This document shows, one piece after another, positions 25,514-33,966 of a stretch of 64,000 nucleotides of DNA (position 1 is its first letter; the number at the start of each line of letters is the position of its first letter). The position numbers and the translations under genes are program-made. The notes below the pieces were generated by a model that did no database searches, was not told where the DNA came from, and saw only the letters and a program-made list of their open reading frames with translations. This DNA is from Pelomonas baiyunensis (GTDB taxonomy: Bacteria; Pseudomonadota; Gammaproteobacteria; Burkholderiales; Burkholderiaceae_C): the NCBI RefSeq assembly GCF_043555935.1, contig NZ_JBIGIB010000001.1, forward strand, positions 496,001 to 560,000. The letters are read 5' to 3'.

Positions 25514-27094
25514 TTAGCCCACGAACCCCATTGCCTTTCGGGGCGAGCAGCCGAGGGCAGGCAGGTCGCACACCCGAATGTGATCCCGCTCGTCCCGTGC
25601 TGCCCGCCCCAGCGCGCGCTTCAACGCCAGCCCCAAGGTTCTCGGCGGCAAGTTCTTCAGCTTGTCCACCACCTGGTCGTCCAGCGTCGGCTCAAAACCT
25701 GACCCCCAAGGGCTCTCGGCCCGCATGCGGCCATACATCTGTCGAGCGATGTGGGCCACCTGCTCTGGCGTCGGGGCCTGTACATGCAGCACCGTCATGC
25801 GCGAAAGCAGTGGCGCCGGGATGCCTTCGATGCTGTTTGCCGTGGCGATCCAGTTCACGTGGCTGGCATCGATGGTGAAATCGCGGATCGAGAGATCGAT
25901 GAAGTCGCGCGCGCTGCGAGGTTCCAATAGGGTGTACAGCGCCGCGAGCGGGTCGTACTGACGTTGTTGGTCCGTCTTGTCGAGCTCGTCCAGCACGATC
26001 ACCGGATTGGCCAGCGGCTGGTAGGCCAGCAGCTCAAACACGACGCCTGGCTCCGAGTTCGACCAGAACGATTCCGACCCGGCCAACGGCGAGCTGGACT
26101 GGGTGCTGGCCATGTCGATCACCCTGAACGGCAAGCTCAGGCGCGCTGCAAGCCATCGCGCGGCTTCTGTCTTGCCAATGCCGGCAGGGCCCACCAGCAG
26201 GATGGGAGACCACTCCACACGGCCATCGCCCATGGCGTGCAAGGCGAAGTGGTCGTGAATCACGTCCGCCAGCTCAGCGAAGTTGGGGAAGTCGCGCTGG
26301 AAGTCTTCGATCAGCTGTGGCCAGTCATCAGGCAGTTCGCCCAGCTTGCGGCGTTCGTGGCCAGCGGCTCGGATGCGCTCGGCGATGTACTGCGCCCGCT
26401 TAGCCCTCTCGTCGGGCTTGGCACGGTGGCGCTCGACAAAGCTACGCAGGCCTCCGGCGTTCAGAAACGCGATCTGAGGTGTTGCCCGAGGTGCATTTCG
26501 GGCGGGCTGTTCCGGCGCCGCTGCCGGTGGCTTCATGTCTGGCAGTGATTGCACCAGCGCATGAACAGCCTCGTCGATGGACGGATCGAGCGGCTCGCCA
26601 CGCACCGACTTCTCGGTCTTGGTGGCGGCCGGCAGCAGCCCTGCAGCTACGGCCAGTTTGTGATTGCGCTTGAGGTCTTCGGCGAAGAGCCCAATGGTGG
26701 CCTCGTGCTGCTTGCAGCGCACGCCCTGGCCTGCGTTCGCATCGCCACCAATCACCGGCGCTGCGCAAACCGGGCAATGTTGTTGGGCCGCATGCCGGGC
26801 GGCCTCGATCAGATCCAACAAAGCCCTGTCCCTGTTGACGCTGGCGCCCACCAGCTCCACCCGCAGGCTGAGCTTGTCGCGCTGGTTGGTGGCGCAAAAG
26901 AGCGGTAGGTGGCGGTAGTCGGCCGGTTTCATCAGCAACTCGCATTGGCCCACGAAATGTGCCAGCACCGCCAAGTGGCCAGGGGCGGGCTCCACCACCT
27001 GCTTGGCCAGCCATGGATGCGTGGTTTTCAAAGCAGCCACGCAAGTTTGGTAGGTGGCGCGGCTCATGGGGCGGTGGCTGTTGGAGCGGGTCAT
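25514..27094 (-). CDS. Lon-like AAA+ ATPase without protease domain
   Basis: A 526-residue AAA+ protein. An N-terminal part of about 270 residues includes a Cys-rich patch (CPVCAAPVIGG... RCKQHE) that may bind zinc. The ATPase module follows: Walker A LLVGPAGIGKTEAARWLAARL (about 298-318), Walker B VIVLDELDKTDQ, sensor 1 VNWIATANSIEGIPAPLLSRM. The spacing and the phrase 'N-x-IPAPLLxRM' are as in Lon, but there is no Ser-Lys protease domain after it. Lon-like ATPases occur in several defence islands; the role of this one is not known. ATG 27094 has AAAGAAG before it. It is divergent from an HTH regulator with shared operators. Confidence 0.8.
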   Translation of the reverse strand: MTRSNSHRPMSRATYQTCVAALKTTHPWLAKQVVEPAPGHLAVLAHFVGQCELLMKPADYRHLPLFCATNQRDKLSLRVELVGASVNRDRALLDLIEAARHAAQQHCPVCAAPVIGGDANAGQGVRCKQHEATIGLFAEDLKRNHKLAVAAGLLPAATKTEKSVRGEPLDPSIDEAVHALVQSLPDMKPPAAAPEQPARNAPRATPQIAFLNAGGLRSFVERHRAKPDERAKRAQYIAERIRAAGHERRKLGELPDDWPQLIEDFQRDFPNFAELADVIHDHFALHAMGDGRVEWSPILLVGPAGIGKTEAARWLAARLSLPFRVIDMASTQSSSPLAGSESFWSNSEPGVVFELLAYQPLANPVIVLDELDKTDQQRQYDPLAALYTLLEPRSARDFIDLSIRDFTIDASHVNWIATANSIEGIPAPLLSRMTVLHVQAPTPEQVAHIARQMYGRMRAESPWGSGFEPTLDDQVVDKLKNLPPRTLGLALKRALGRAARDERDHIRVCDLPALGCSPRKAMGFVG

Positions 27095-27116
27095 GATGGC
27101 TTCTTTGGATTTACTA

Positions 27117-27190
27117 TAAATCACTATAACAATACAAAGCACGGAGATCCAGCGTTCGCTTCGCGCATTCATCTTGGTTATAGTGATTTA
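27117..27190. promoter_or_regulatory. Paired operators between AAA ATPase and HTH regulator
   Basis: TAAATCACTATAAC (27117-27130) and GTTATAGTGATTTA (27177-27190) are a perfect 14-bp inverted repeat separated by 46 bases; each is partly repeated in direct orientation beside itself (TTACTATAAATC at 27111 and GATTTACTGTGATC at 27185). The region is AT-rich and separates two divergent starts by 119 bases. Binding by the HTH protein encoded at 27214 would let it control both genes; looping between the arms is possible. Confidence 0.65.
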
Positions 27191-27213
27191 CTGTGATCCC
27201 CCTGGAGCCCGAC

Positions 27214-27972
27214 ATGTCCGCGTTGAGCAGCGAGCAACTCCCCATACTGGCTGGTGCGCTCTTGCGTCTGCGAGGCCTCACATTGGCTGCGGTGTTCGAC
27301 GCCACCGGCATCCGCGCGGCCAACCTGTCTGCTTGGCTGAAAGGCAAACCGCAGGTCATCTCTGCGGCGCGCGTGACGGCGTTGCTTTACCACTTGGGTA
27401 TCCAAGGTGGGAAGCTCCGGTCGGACATGGTGCACACCTGGAGCGACCAAGGTGAATGGGCCCACGTGCGCAGCGTTTTCAACCTGCTTCAGGAGCCAGT
27501 GGCGCCCCGATGCTTGTTTCTCGATGAGCATCCAGGCATGTCCCACACAAGATTTCTGCAGTGGGGCGAGGCATGGGTTCGACTGTCTCTCACGCCAGGT
27601 CCCACTGCGCAGGACGATCTGGCCGCGATGGTCAGCCCTGACCGAATGATCGTGCTGCCCGTCGCGCTGGAGGGCATCCCCACCCATGACCCGCAAGCGA
27701 CCGCTTCAGCGCTCTTGAGCCTCGCCGAGCAGGGTGGGCAAGAGATTCCGACAGGTGAACTGGCCCATGGCTTCATGCAACGCCTCGGAGCGCCGCCTGG
27801 GCAGGACTTTGTGCTCACGAACGGTGACTCATTGGGGTGGCGCATCTTGGAGGTGAGCTTGCGCAGTGCGATGCGCAGGGGGTTGAGCCCCACCCAATTG
27901 GCGTTGAAGATCGAGACGATGCGTCTCGATGAAGACGACTTCGCTCGTCCAGGCAAAGCCAAACCTGGCTGA
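27214..27972 (+). CDS. HTH-domain regulator
   Basis: A 252-residue protein. The N-terminus (LAGALLRLRGLTLAAVFDATGIRAANLSAWLKGKPQVISAARVTALLYHLGI, residues 10-60) is a lambda-repressor-like helix-turn-helix; the remaining part (PRCLFLDEHPGMSHTRFLQWGEAWVRLSL... DRMIVLPVALEGIP) resembles no family I know and may sense a ligand or partner. ATG at 27214 is preceded by CTGGAG; an in-frame GTG at 27193 overlaps the operator. It is divergent from the Lon-like ATPase and convergent with jetD, whose end is 18 bases away. Confidence 0.75.
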   Translation: MSALSSEQLPILAGALLRLRGLTLAAVFDATGIRAANLSAWLKGKPQVISAARVTALLYHLGIQGGKLRSDMVHTWSDQGEWAHVRSVFNLLQEPVAPRCLFLDEHPGMSHTRFLQWGEAWVRLSLTPGPTAQDDLAAMVSPDRMIVLPVALEGIPTHDPQATASALLSLAEQGGQEIPTGELAHGFMQRLGAPPGQDFVLTNGDSLGWRILEVSLRSAMRRGLSPTQLALKIETMRLDEDDFARPGKAKPG

Positions 27973-27990
27973 ACTGCCGAACGAACGCAC

Positions 27991-28857
27991 CTAGGACGCG
28001 GGCAGCCAGACCGCTTCCTGCTCCAGCGCCATTCCCCGGTGTTGCATCTGCTCGGTCAGCTCGCGCACGGGCGCCGGGAGTTGCGCCACGGCGGTGGTGA
28101 AGTGGCGCAAGGTGTCCCGCCACAGCTGAACGCTGCCATAGCGCGCCAGCTTGCTTTCCCACTGCGGCATCAGCCAGAAATCGCAAGCATCGCCCAGCGC
28201 TTCACGAAGTCGCGCGAAGTTGCTCAGGCCAACGCCGTCGTAATCCGGGAAAAGGGTCACCCGGCTGGCACGGGGGCGATGACCCAGCCATGACAGTAGC
28301 CTGCCGTCGAGATGCCCGCCGTAGTACAGCAGCGTGGCTTGCGTGCCTTCAGGCAGCCAGTCCGTGCGATCAAACAAGGCTTGGTTCTCGACGAGCCAGA
28401 GGGCTTGTTCGGTGTGCCAGGCGTCATCTGGGTGAATGCACAGAGAGGCCGCACCGAAGTCCCATGTGGCAGCGCTCAGTTCCAAGTCCGTACCCCGGTC
28501 GATCTCACGCCAGATGACTGCGTCGCCGACCGCCTTGAGCAGCGGGTAGTAGCTGCCGTGTTGATGACGCCGGGCCTTGCTGTCGCGGGCATGAGCCACG
28601 TGCTGTGCGCGCAAAGGAAGTTGGTCGGCGATAGACGGCTCCACCTGAGGCGAGAGCTGGGTCACATGAGCTTCAAACACTGCCTGATTGCAAACGCTGT
28701 ACACGTCTCCTCGCCCTTGTCGCAGGCAGTTCACGGCCCCCGTTTGTCGCGCAAAGCGATCCAAGGCGCTGCGCTGCGCCGGGGTGAACTGGCTGGCGGG
28801 CAAGAGGCTCTTGCCTTGCAGCTTGAGCAACGCCGCGCGCAGGGCCTGCTCCGTCAT
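27991..28857 (-). CDS. jetD: Wadjet nuclease subunit JetD (TOPRIM)
   Basis: DNA-cleaving subunit of a Wadjet system, which cuts small circular plasmids that its condensin partners have sensed by loop extrusion. In this 288-residue protein the TOPRIM core is seen as Glu157 in LWLVENQALF, then YYGGHLDGRLLSWLG (178-192), and the Asp-x-Asp pair Asp205/Asp207 in TLFPDYDGVG. The N-terminal part is shorter than in the roughly 390-residue type I proteins. It begins inside jetC (ATGA overlap) and is the last gene of the operon. Confidence 0.85.
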   Translation of the reverse strand: MTEQALRAALLKLQGKSLLPASQFTPAQRSALDRFARQTGAVNCLRQGRGDVYSVCNQAVFEAHVTQLSPQVEPSIADQLPLRAQHVAHARDSKARRHQHGSYYPLLKAVGDAVIWREIDRGTDLELSAATWDFGAASLCIHPDDAWHTEQALWLVENQALFDRTDWLPEGTQATLLYYGGHLDGRLLSWLGHRPRASRVTLFPDYDGVGLSNFARLREALGDACDFWLMPQWESKLARYGSVQLWRDTLRHFTTAVAQLPAPVRELTEQMQHRGMALEQEAVWLPAS

Positions 28858-31610
28858 CGGGCCTCCAAGGGTTCGATGATCTGCCAGCTGAAGCGGCTGA
28901 TCTGGTTGCTGCCCTGCCGGTGATGAATCGGCACACAGTAGCGCACGGTGGTCAGCGGCGCCGGGGAGGCGAAGATCAGCGAGAAGCCGAACTCAGCAGC
29001 GGTCTCGATCAGACTCCGCTGGTTACGAGCATCCAGGGCCAGGGCTTCGTCCAGATAGCAAATGCCTTGGATCGGGCGCCGCTGATCCTGCATCAGGTGC
29101 AGCATCGCCAAGCCCGTCACCAGCTTGGCCATCAGCACCGTCCCGTTCGAGGCGGCGCTGTCGAGGTCATCGAAGGCTTCCGGCTCGCGACCAGTTTTGC
29201 CCACCCAAAAGCGCAGACGGAACAGGTCGGCCACGCGCAAACCGTGGCGGGCGTTGCCTTCCTCGATGAGCAGGGTCTTGGCACGGTTGAGCTGGTCATC
29301 ATCCAGCACGCTCTGCTGGTTGAAGAGTTCGAAGGTCTCGCCATTGCCGACTGTGGCAGCAGTGCTGATGAGCAGCTCGATGGCCTCGACGAGCGCGGTT
29401 TCGTCTTCGGGTTCGATCTTGAAGACCGCCAAATCGGAGAGCTGGCGTCCGCTGATCTTGCGATTGAACTCGCGCATCCGGCGCTTGAACGCGGCCAAGC
29501 CATCGCGCAGTTCGCGCAGGCAAGCCGCGACGTTCACCACCGCCGACCGCACCTTCTTTTCCAGGGCCTCGGCTTCCTGCGGCAGGTGATGGGCGAACTC
29601 CACCAGGCGCGCGATTTCTGCCTCGGGCTCACCGACGAACTGGTACTTGGTGAGCCCGCCCGTGTGGATTTCGCCCAGCAGTCGGCGGATCTGGTCGTCC
29701 AGTTCCAGCAACTGCCGACAGTCGGCCTGATAGGTCTGCAGGCGTTCGGCCAGCTGGTCCAGCGCGAACTCCGGCTGTGCCAACCAGGGGTGGTGGGGTG
29801 AGTCGGACAGCCAGGTGAACGGGCCTTCCTGATCGATGCGTTGGTTGCGGCGTTGCTCGATCTGCCGGTGTTGTTGCCCGAGTGAATCCAGATCCTTCTG
29901 CCTCTGTTGACGCTGCTGATCCAGCGCCCGGTACCGGGCAGCCGATTGCGCCAAACTGGTGGCCAGCTCGGCGAGCTTCTGGTTGAGTGTCACAAGCAGT
30001 GCTTCCCGCTCAGCGTCGCTGTCTTGCAGGGCCTGCATCTGGCTGTAGTCCCGCAATTCGGCGTCCAGCTGCACCAGCTGCTGTTCCAATCCATCACGTT
30101 CGCGTTGGACGAGTTCCAGCGCTTGTGCCGTCGCCAGCTGCTCCTTCAGCTGCTCCTGCTGTTGCTGCAAATCCCGCAGCAGCTCGCCCAGCTCGGCCAG
30201 GCCGCGCTGTTGGTGCTGCTCAGGCAGGGAGGCGACGCGCAGCTGCAGGCCCGGAAGGCCAGCATGCTCACCATTGGCATCTCCCAAAGCCTTGGAGAGC
30301 GCCAGGCCATCGAGCTGGAAGTCTTCGGCGCCCAAGGTCAGCACGGGTCTGGCCAGCACCTTGTTCAGCGCCGCCAGTTGATCGGGCGGCAAAGCGCCTG
30401 CCAACTGCTGGTAAAGGTTGTGGCCTTGGGTGCGCATCTCCTGTGCCAGCTGGGTCAGCTCCTTGTCCACGCGGGCGAGCTCGCGTTCGATGGATGCTGG
30501 TGGCCGGCTTTGCGCTTGGCTCAAGCGGACCACCAGAGCATCTCGTTGGGCCTGCACGTCGCGGCGGCACGTCTCTAGAACCGCCCGGCTTTCCACCAGA
30601 GCGAATCGCTGTCGCAATGCTTGCAGCTGTTGGCGCTCCTGGCGCAGTTGCTTCTGCTCCTGCTCCCACTGGCTCTGCTCGCGCACAGCCTGGCGATCCT
30701 GCTCTCGCAAGCGGTCCAGCTCGCCATCGCACTGCTGCAGCTCGTGCTGAAGGGCTTGCTGGCGTGATTCGAAGTGCTGCTGCCACTGGCCCAGGGCTTC
30801 GTCGATCATGGGCCGCCAGCACAGCAGCTTGCCGCGCAGAGTCAGTCGAGCCTCTTGCTTGCGCTCCAGTTCAGCGAGGCTGCCTTTCAGACGTTCGGCG
30901 GCCAGGTACTGACTGCGCTCAGCGTTGAGGTCGGCAAAAGCCTTGTCCCACTCCGCCTTGAAGTCGATGCTGGCGTCCGGCAGATCACGCCGGAAGATTT
31001 GCAGCAGGTAGTCTTTCACCTCGCTGGACCGAAGCTTGTCCAGCCGCAGCGTCCGGGTGAGCACACGCTGGAAGACGCTGGCGTCACTGGCGTGCTCCAG
31101 GCGGAACACGCAGAAGTCTTGTGAGCCGCTGAGCTTGCGGTTCCGGCCGCCGTACACCATGTCGGCGAACTCGCTGCCGCTGTAGCTGAACACGCGGCGC
31201 CCATGGGTGGCCAGATGGCTGGCCAACTTGGGCTGTGCCACGAGCGAGCCATCGGGCAGGCAGAACTCTTCCACCTTGAGCGGGCCGGCGTAGGCAAAGT
31301 ACTCGTACTCGAAGCTCACGCCCTTGCCGACGCAACCGAGCACCACGGTGCCGGATTCCGGCAGCGACACCTCCAGCAGCACATAGGCGCTGTTGTTGGG
31401 GAAGTAAAACCGCCTGCTCTTCTCCACGTCGTGCGCGCCAAAGTCCATGCGGCGCCGGTCAATGATCAGCAGGAACTGCAAAGCATTGATCAGGCTGGTC
31501 TTGCCCGTGTTGTTGGGCGCTACCAGGGACACCGCGCCATCCAGCGGCAGCTCGGCGCGGGAGTAGCCCGCGCTGCCAAGCAGGACCAAACGTTGAAAGC
31601 CGTGCTGCAT
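28854..31610 (-). CDS. jetC: Wadjet SMC-like ATPase JetC (MksB/MukB-like)
   Basis: Condensin-like motor of the Wadjet system, 918 residues. The N-terminal ATPase half has the P-loop VAPNNTGKTSLINALQF (30-46), where the first Gly of the usual GxxxxGK(S/T) is Ala. Long Gln/Glu/Arg-rich coiled coils fill about residues 240-760. The C-terminal half has the weak signature region SNGTVLMAKLVTGLAML and Walker B ICYLDEALALD (about 848). This is the MukB/MksB layout. It is coupled to jetB (TGATG) and jetD (ATGA). Its function is to extrude DNA loops with JetA and JetB. Confidence 0.88.
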   Translation of the reverse strand: MQHGFQRLVLLGSAGYSRAELPLDGAVSLVAPNNTGKTSLINALQFLLIIDRRRMDFGAHDVEKSRRFYFPNNSAYVLLEVSLPESGTVVLGCVGKGVSFEYEYFAYAGPLKVEEFCLPDGSLVAQPKLASHLATHGRRVFSYSGSEFADMVYGGRNRKLSGSQDFCVFRLEHASDASVFQRVLTRTLRLDKLRSSEVKDYLLQIFRRDLPDASIDFKAEWDKAFADLNAERSQYLAAERLKGSLAELERKQEARLTLRGKLLCWRPMIDEALGQWQQHFESRQQALQHELQQCDGELDRLREQDRQAVREQSQWEQEQKQLRQERQQLQALRQRFALVESRAVLETCRRDVQAQRDALVVRLSQAQSRPPASIERELARVDKELTQLAQEMRTQGHNLYQQLAGALPPDQLAALNKVLARPVLTLGAEDFQLDGLALSKALGDANGEHAGLPGLQLRVASLPEQHQQRGLAELGELLRDLQQQQEQLKEQLATAQALELVQRERDGLEQQLVQLDAELRDYSQMQALQDSDAEREALLVTLNQKLAELATSLAQSAARYRALDQQRQQRQKDLDSLGQQHRQIEQRRNQRIDQEGPFTWLSDSPHHPWLAQPEFALDQLAERLQTYQADCRQLLELDDQIRRLLGEIHTGGLTKYQFVGEPEAEIARLVEFAHHLPQEAEALEKKVRSAVVNVAACLRELRDGLAAFKRRMREFNRKISGRQLSDLAVFKIEPEDETALVEAIELLISTAATVGNGETFELFNQQSVLDDDQLNRAKTLLIEEGNARHGLRVADLFRLRFWVGKTGREPEAFDDLDSAASNGTVLMAKLVTGLAMLHLMQDQRRPIQGICYLDEALALDARNQRSLIETAAEFGFSLIFASPAPLTTVRYCVPIHHRQGSNQISRFSWQIIEPLEAR

Positions 31611-32221
31611 CAGTCGCTCTCCTCGTCGTTCAGCACGTCGTCGCTGCTTTCCTCAGGGGCAGCATCCGCCTCGTTGTCGTCATCTCGGGATGCTGCGGCC
31701 AGGCCCTCAAAGTGGTCCAGGTAGCGGCAGACGGCGGGCAACAGCCGCCAGCCTGCCGGCTCCGCCACTGCAAATCCCAGCGTGCAGGCGCGGCCCAGCA
31801 GATCGATCAGCCCATCGGGAGACAGCCCTTCGGCGTCCAGTAGGTCTTTCTGCTGTTCGTGCACCTCGGCCAGCCATTCCCGGTCGATGAGCCAGTCGGT
31901 GAAGCGTTGCAGCGCTTTGCCGGCATTGGCTTGGGCGTCGAAGATGACCATGAACAGCAGCGCCAGTTGACGGCTGACCTTGCCAATGTTGCTGCTGGCA
32001 TCGGTGCTGTGGAACCAAGCAAAGCCTCGCGCATCCACGCGCAGCTCAAAGCCCAGCGCTACGAAAAGGCCTGCATAGGCCGGTTCGTGCTGCTCAAGTT
32101 CGGCCCAAAGTGCAGGCTCGGCCATGCGGTTCAGGTGCTTGCCGGACAGGAACAAGCGGAAGAGCTCGGCCAGTGCTGGCATCTGCGACAGTTGCGGCGT
32201 CAGTGGATGAGGCGTCGTCAT
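31610..32221 (-). CDS. jetB: Wadjet subunit JetB (MksE-like)
   Basis: A 203-residue accessory protein of the condensin-like complex, matching MksE/JetB in size, position and composition: a winged-helix-rich domain (FRLFLSGKHLNRMAEPALWAELEQHEPAYAGLFVALGFELRVDARGFAWF) and a strongly acidic tail (DDDNEADAAPEESSDDVLNDEESD region). It should bind the kleisin JetA and DNA. It overlaps jetA by four bases and jetC by one, so the subunits are translationally coupled. The assignment rests mainly on context and the acidic-tailed MksE-like layout. Confidence 0.8.
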   Translation of the reverse strand: MTTPHPLTPQLSQMPALAELFRLFLSGKHLNRMAEPALWAELEQHEPAYAGLFVALGFELRVDARGFAWFHSTDASSNIGKVSRQLALLFMVIFDAQANAGKALQRFTDWLIDREWLAEVHEQQKDLLDAEGLSPDGLIDLLGRACTLGFAVAEPAGWRLLPAVCRYLDHFEGLAAASRDDDNEADAAPEESSDDVLNDEESD

Positions 32222-33477
32222 TCCGGAATGCTCACTCGGTGAGGATGGTGCAGCACGCGGATGGCCTGCAAAGTGGTGGTCTCAGGATGCTCGCTGGCTT
32301 CGATCTGCCAACTGCTCTCGTGCTGCAGCTCATGGAACAGCCGCAGCAGCGTCCCATCCTGCAGATGACCGTGATGGGTATGCAGCCAGTCCAGCAGGCT
32401 GTCCACCGGTAGGCTGCTTCTCAGCTGCTGCCGGATAGCTGCCTCGTCCACGTGCTCCAGTAGCGGCGGGGCGTTGCCAGGGGCATCTTGCGGGAAGGCC
32501 ACCGACTGCGGTTGGTACTGCTGCGCTGCGGCCATCACGGCGCGGACTTCATCGCCCAGTTGCAGGCGGAAGCCGCGTTCATTGCGCCAGACGGGCAGTG
32601 TTGTGCCGGCGGCATGCCGCGACAAGGCTCGGCGCAGACCCCGCTTGCGCACCTGGCCCAGCAGCAGGCTGACGGCACTGGTCAGCGCATTGTGTTGACG
32701 CATCTCCTCGCGCAGTGGCAACACCGTGTCGGCGCATTGCTGTGCGATCAGGCGACCGAATCGCCGCAGCTCCTTGGCCTGGTGCGCCACCTGCCTGAGC
32801 TGCAGGCGATGCGAGTACAGCCCGCCTTGAACAGACAGCTGCTCAAAGGCCAGATCCAGCGACCGCTCGGCGTCTTCCAGGTAACGGTAAAACGTGCCTT
32901 GCGGGCCGGTGTCCATCATCTGGTTCATCGGCTCGACGTAGTGGTCATAGGCCTCCAGCACACGCCTGTAGCGCTGGGCGATGGGCATGCCGGCGTCCGC
33001 GCTCTTGGCGTCCTCGGCAAGTTCCAGCAGTGCGTGGCGGTCTTGATCCAGTTGCAAGCTGATCTGGCGGAAGAGCTCTGCGAGCTTGTTGGCTGCCCCC
33101 CGCACCCGATCCATGTCGGCACCTTGCATGCCCTCGTTGAGAGCCTCTGTGGCCTCGCGGATGGCGGCAACACGTGCTTGAAGCACGGCAGCCAGACCGA
33201 GCTCGTGCTCGCGGGTCAGCCCGCGCACGAAGTCCAGCACATAGGCATTGAGCTGCAGGTCGTTGCTGCGGGCGCAGGGTTGGAGGATGTCTGCATTCAC
33301 CATGGCGCGAAGGGCTGTCCCCTGGGCCTCGGCATCCATCTGCGGAGCCACCTTGGCGATGCAGCCCAGCACTTGTTCGGTGGTGAGCACCGCAAACTCG
33401 CGGGACAGCCTCACCAAGACCTCAACGGTGTCCCAGTGCGTATACAGCGCGTAGATCAGGGAACGCGGGTTGGCCAT
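32218..33477 (-). CDS. jetA: Wadjet kleisin subunit JetA (MksF-like)
   Basis: First gene of jetABCD; 419 residues, alpha-helical with a long helical middle (residues about 85-290) and a C-terminal winged-helix-like part, as in MksF/MukF-type kleisins that bridge the SMC heads. The opening SLIYALYTHWDTVEVLVRLSREFAVLTTEQVLGCIAKVAP is a helix-rich winged-helix seen in JetA proteins. ATG at 33477. The 489-base stretch upstream must hold the operon's promoter. The subtype of Wadjet is not certain; the 918-residue JetC and short JetD argue against type I. Confidence 0.8.
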   Translation of the reverse strand: MANPRSLIYALYTHWDTVEVLVRLSREFAVLTTEQVLGCIAKVAPQMDAEAQGTALRAMVNADILQPCARSNDLQLNAYVLDFVRGLTREHELGLAAVLQARVAAIREATEALNEGMQGADMDRVRGAANKLAELFRQISLQLDQDRHALLELAEDAKSADAGMPIAQRYRRVLEAYDHYVEPMNQMMDTGPQGTFYRYLEDAERSLDLAFEQLSVQGGLYSHRLQLRQVAHQAKELRRFGRLIAQQCADTVLPLREEMRQHNALTSAVSLLLGQVRKRGLRRALSRHAAGTTLPVWRNERGFRLQLGDEVRAVMAAAQQYQPQSVAFPQDAPGNAPPLLEHVDEAAIRQQLRSSLPVDSLLDWLHTHHGHLQDGTLLRLFHELQHESSWQIEASEHPETTTLQAIRVLHHPHRVSIPE

Positions 33478-33966
33478 GTCAGCTCAACCTCCCGCCATGG
33501 CGAGTATCGTGTTCGGTGCGCGATTCCAGACCATTTGGTGTCGCCCACTGCCGCGCATGGCGGCACGTCGGCCCATGGCCGCAGCGAGGATTCAACCCGA
33601 TGCCTGATCTGGACGCAGCCTTCTTCTGCAGTGTCCCCAGCTGCCGCTGCCCACCAAACCTGTCGGCTTGGCGCCCAGCGGCCACATTCTTTGAGCTCGA
33701 AGAAGCGAACTCAAAGAATGTGCCGAATGCGGTGGGGACAGCCTGCTTGCGAACGTGCGTCCAACATGAATGTGCGACAGACGATGCCAACCCTTGCGCG
33801 AAGACCGGTGCCTGCTTTGTGCGAAACAGGTGGGGGCCATATGTGAACTCAGTGTCAAGAGGTCTCCGCCCAATGTGGCAGCAGTGTGTTGACACCCCGC
33901 CGTGCAGTGTGGCGTCATGTCGCCCAACAGTGTGGCGACTCAAGGAAGGGAGCGGCCAGGAGCGCG
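33478..33966. promoter_or_regulatory. 489-base non-coding region upstream of jetA, with repeats
   Basis: This stretch between mcrC and jetA holds open frames on both strands, none of which resembles a protein family. Two structures stand out. A perfect 13-bp inverted repeat, CACATTCTTTGAG / CTCAAAGAATGTG, spans 33683-33722 with a 14-base spacer. Three direct repeats CARTGTGGC start at 33871, 33905 and 33928 (34 and 23 bases apart), with related GCAGTGTGTTGAC at 33881. The latter look like the multiple terminal repeats of an IS21-like element end, so an insertion-sequence scar is possible, but no transposase is left. The jet promoter must lie here. Confidence 0.5.

Noticed and set aside
27991..33477. 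Chromosomal MukBEF/MksBEF condensin instead of a defence system
   Set aside because: The fourth gene with a TOPRIM core (Glu157, Asp205-x-Asp207), coupled to the SMC gene, and the location in a mobile island point to Wadjet; chromosomal condensin operons lack this nuclease or lie in core regions.
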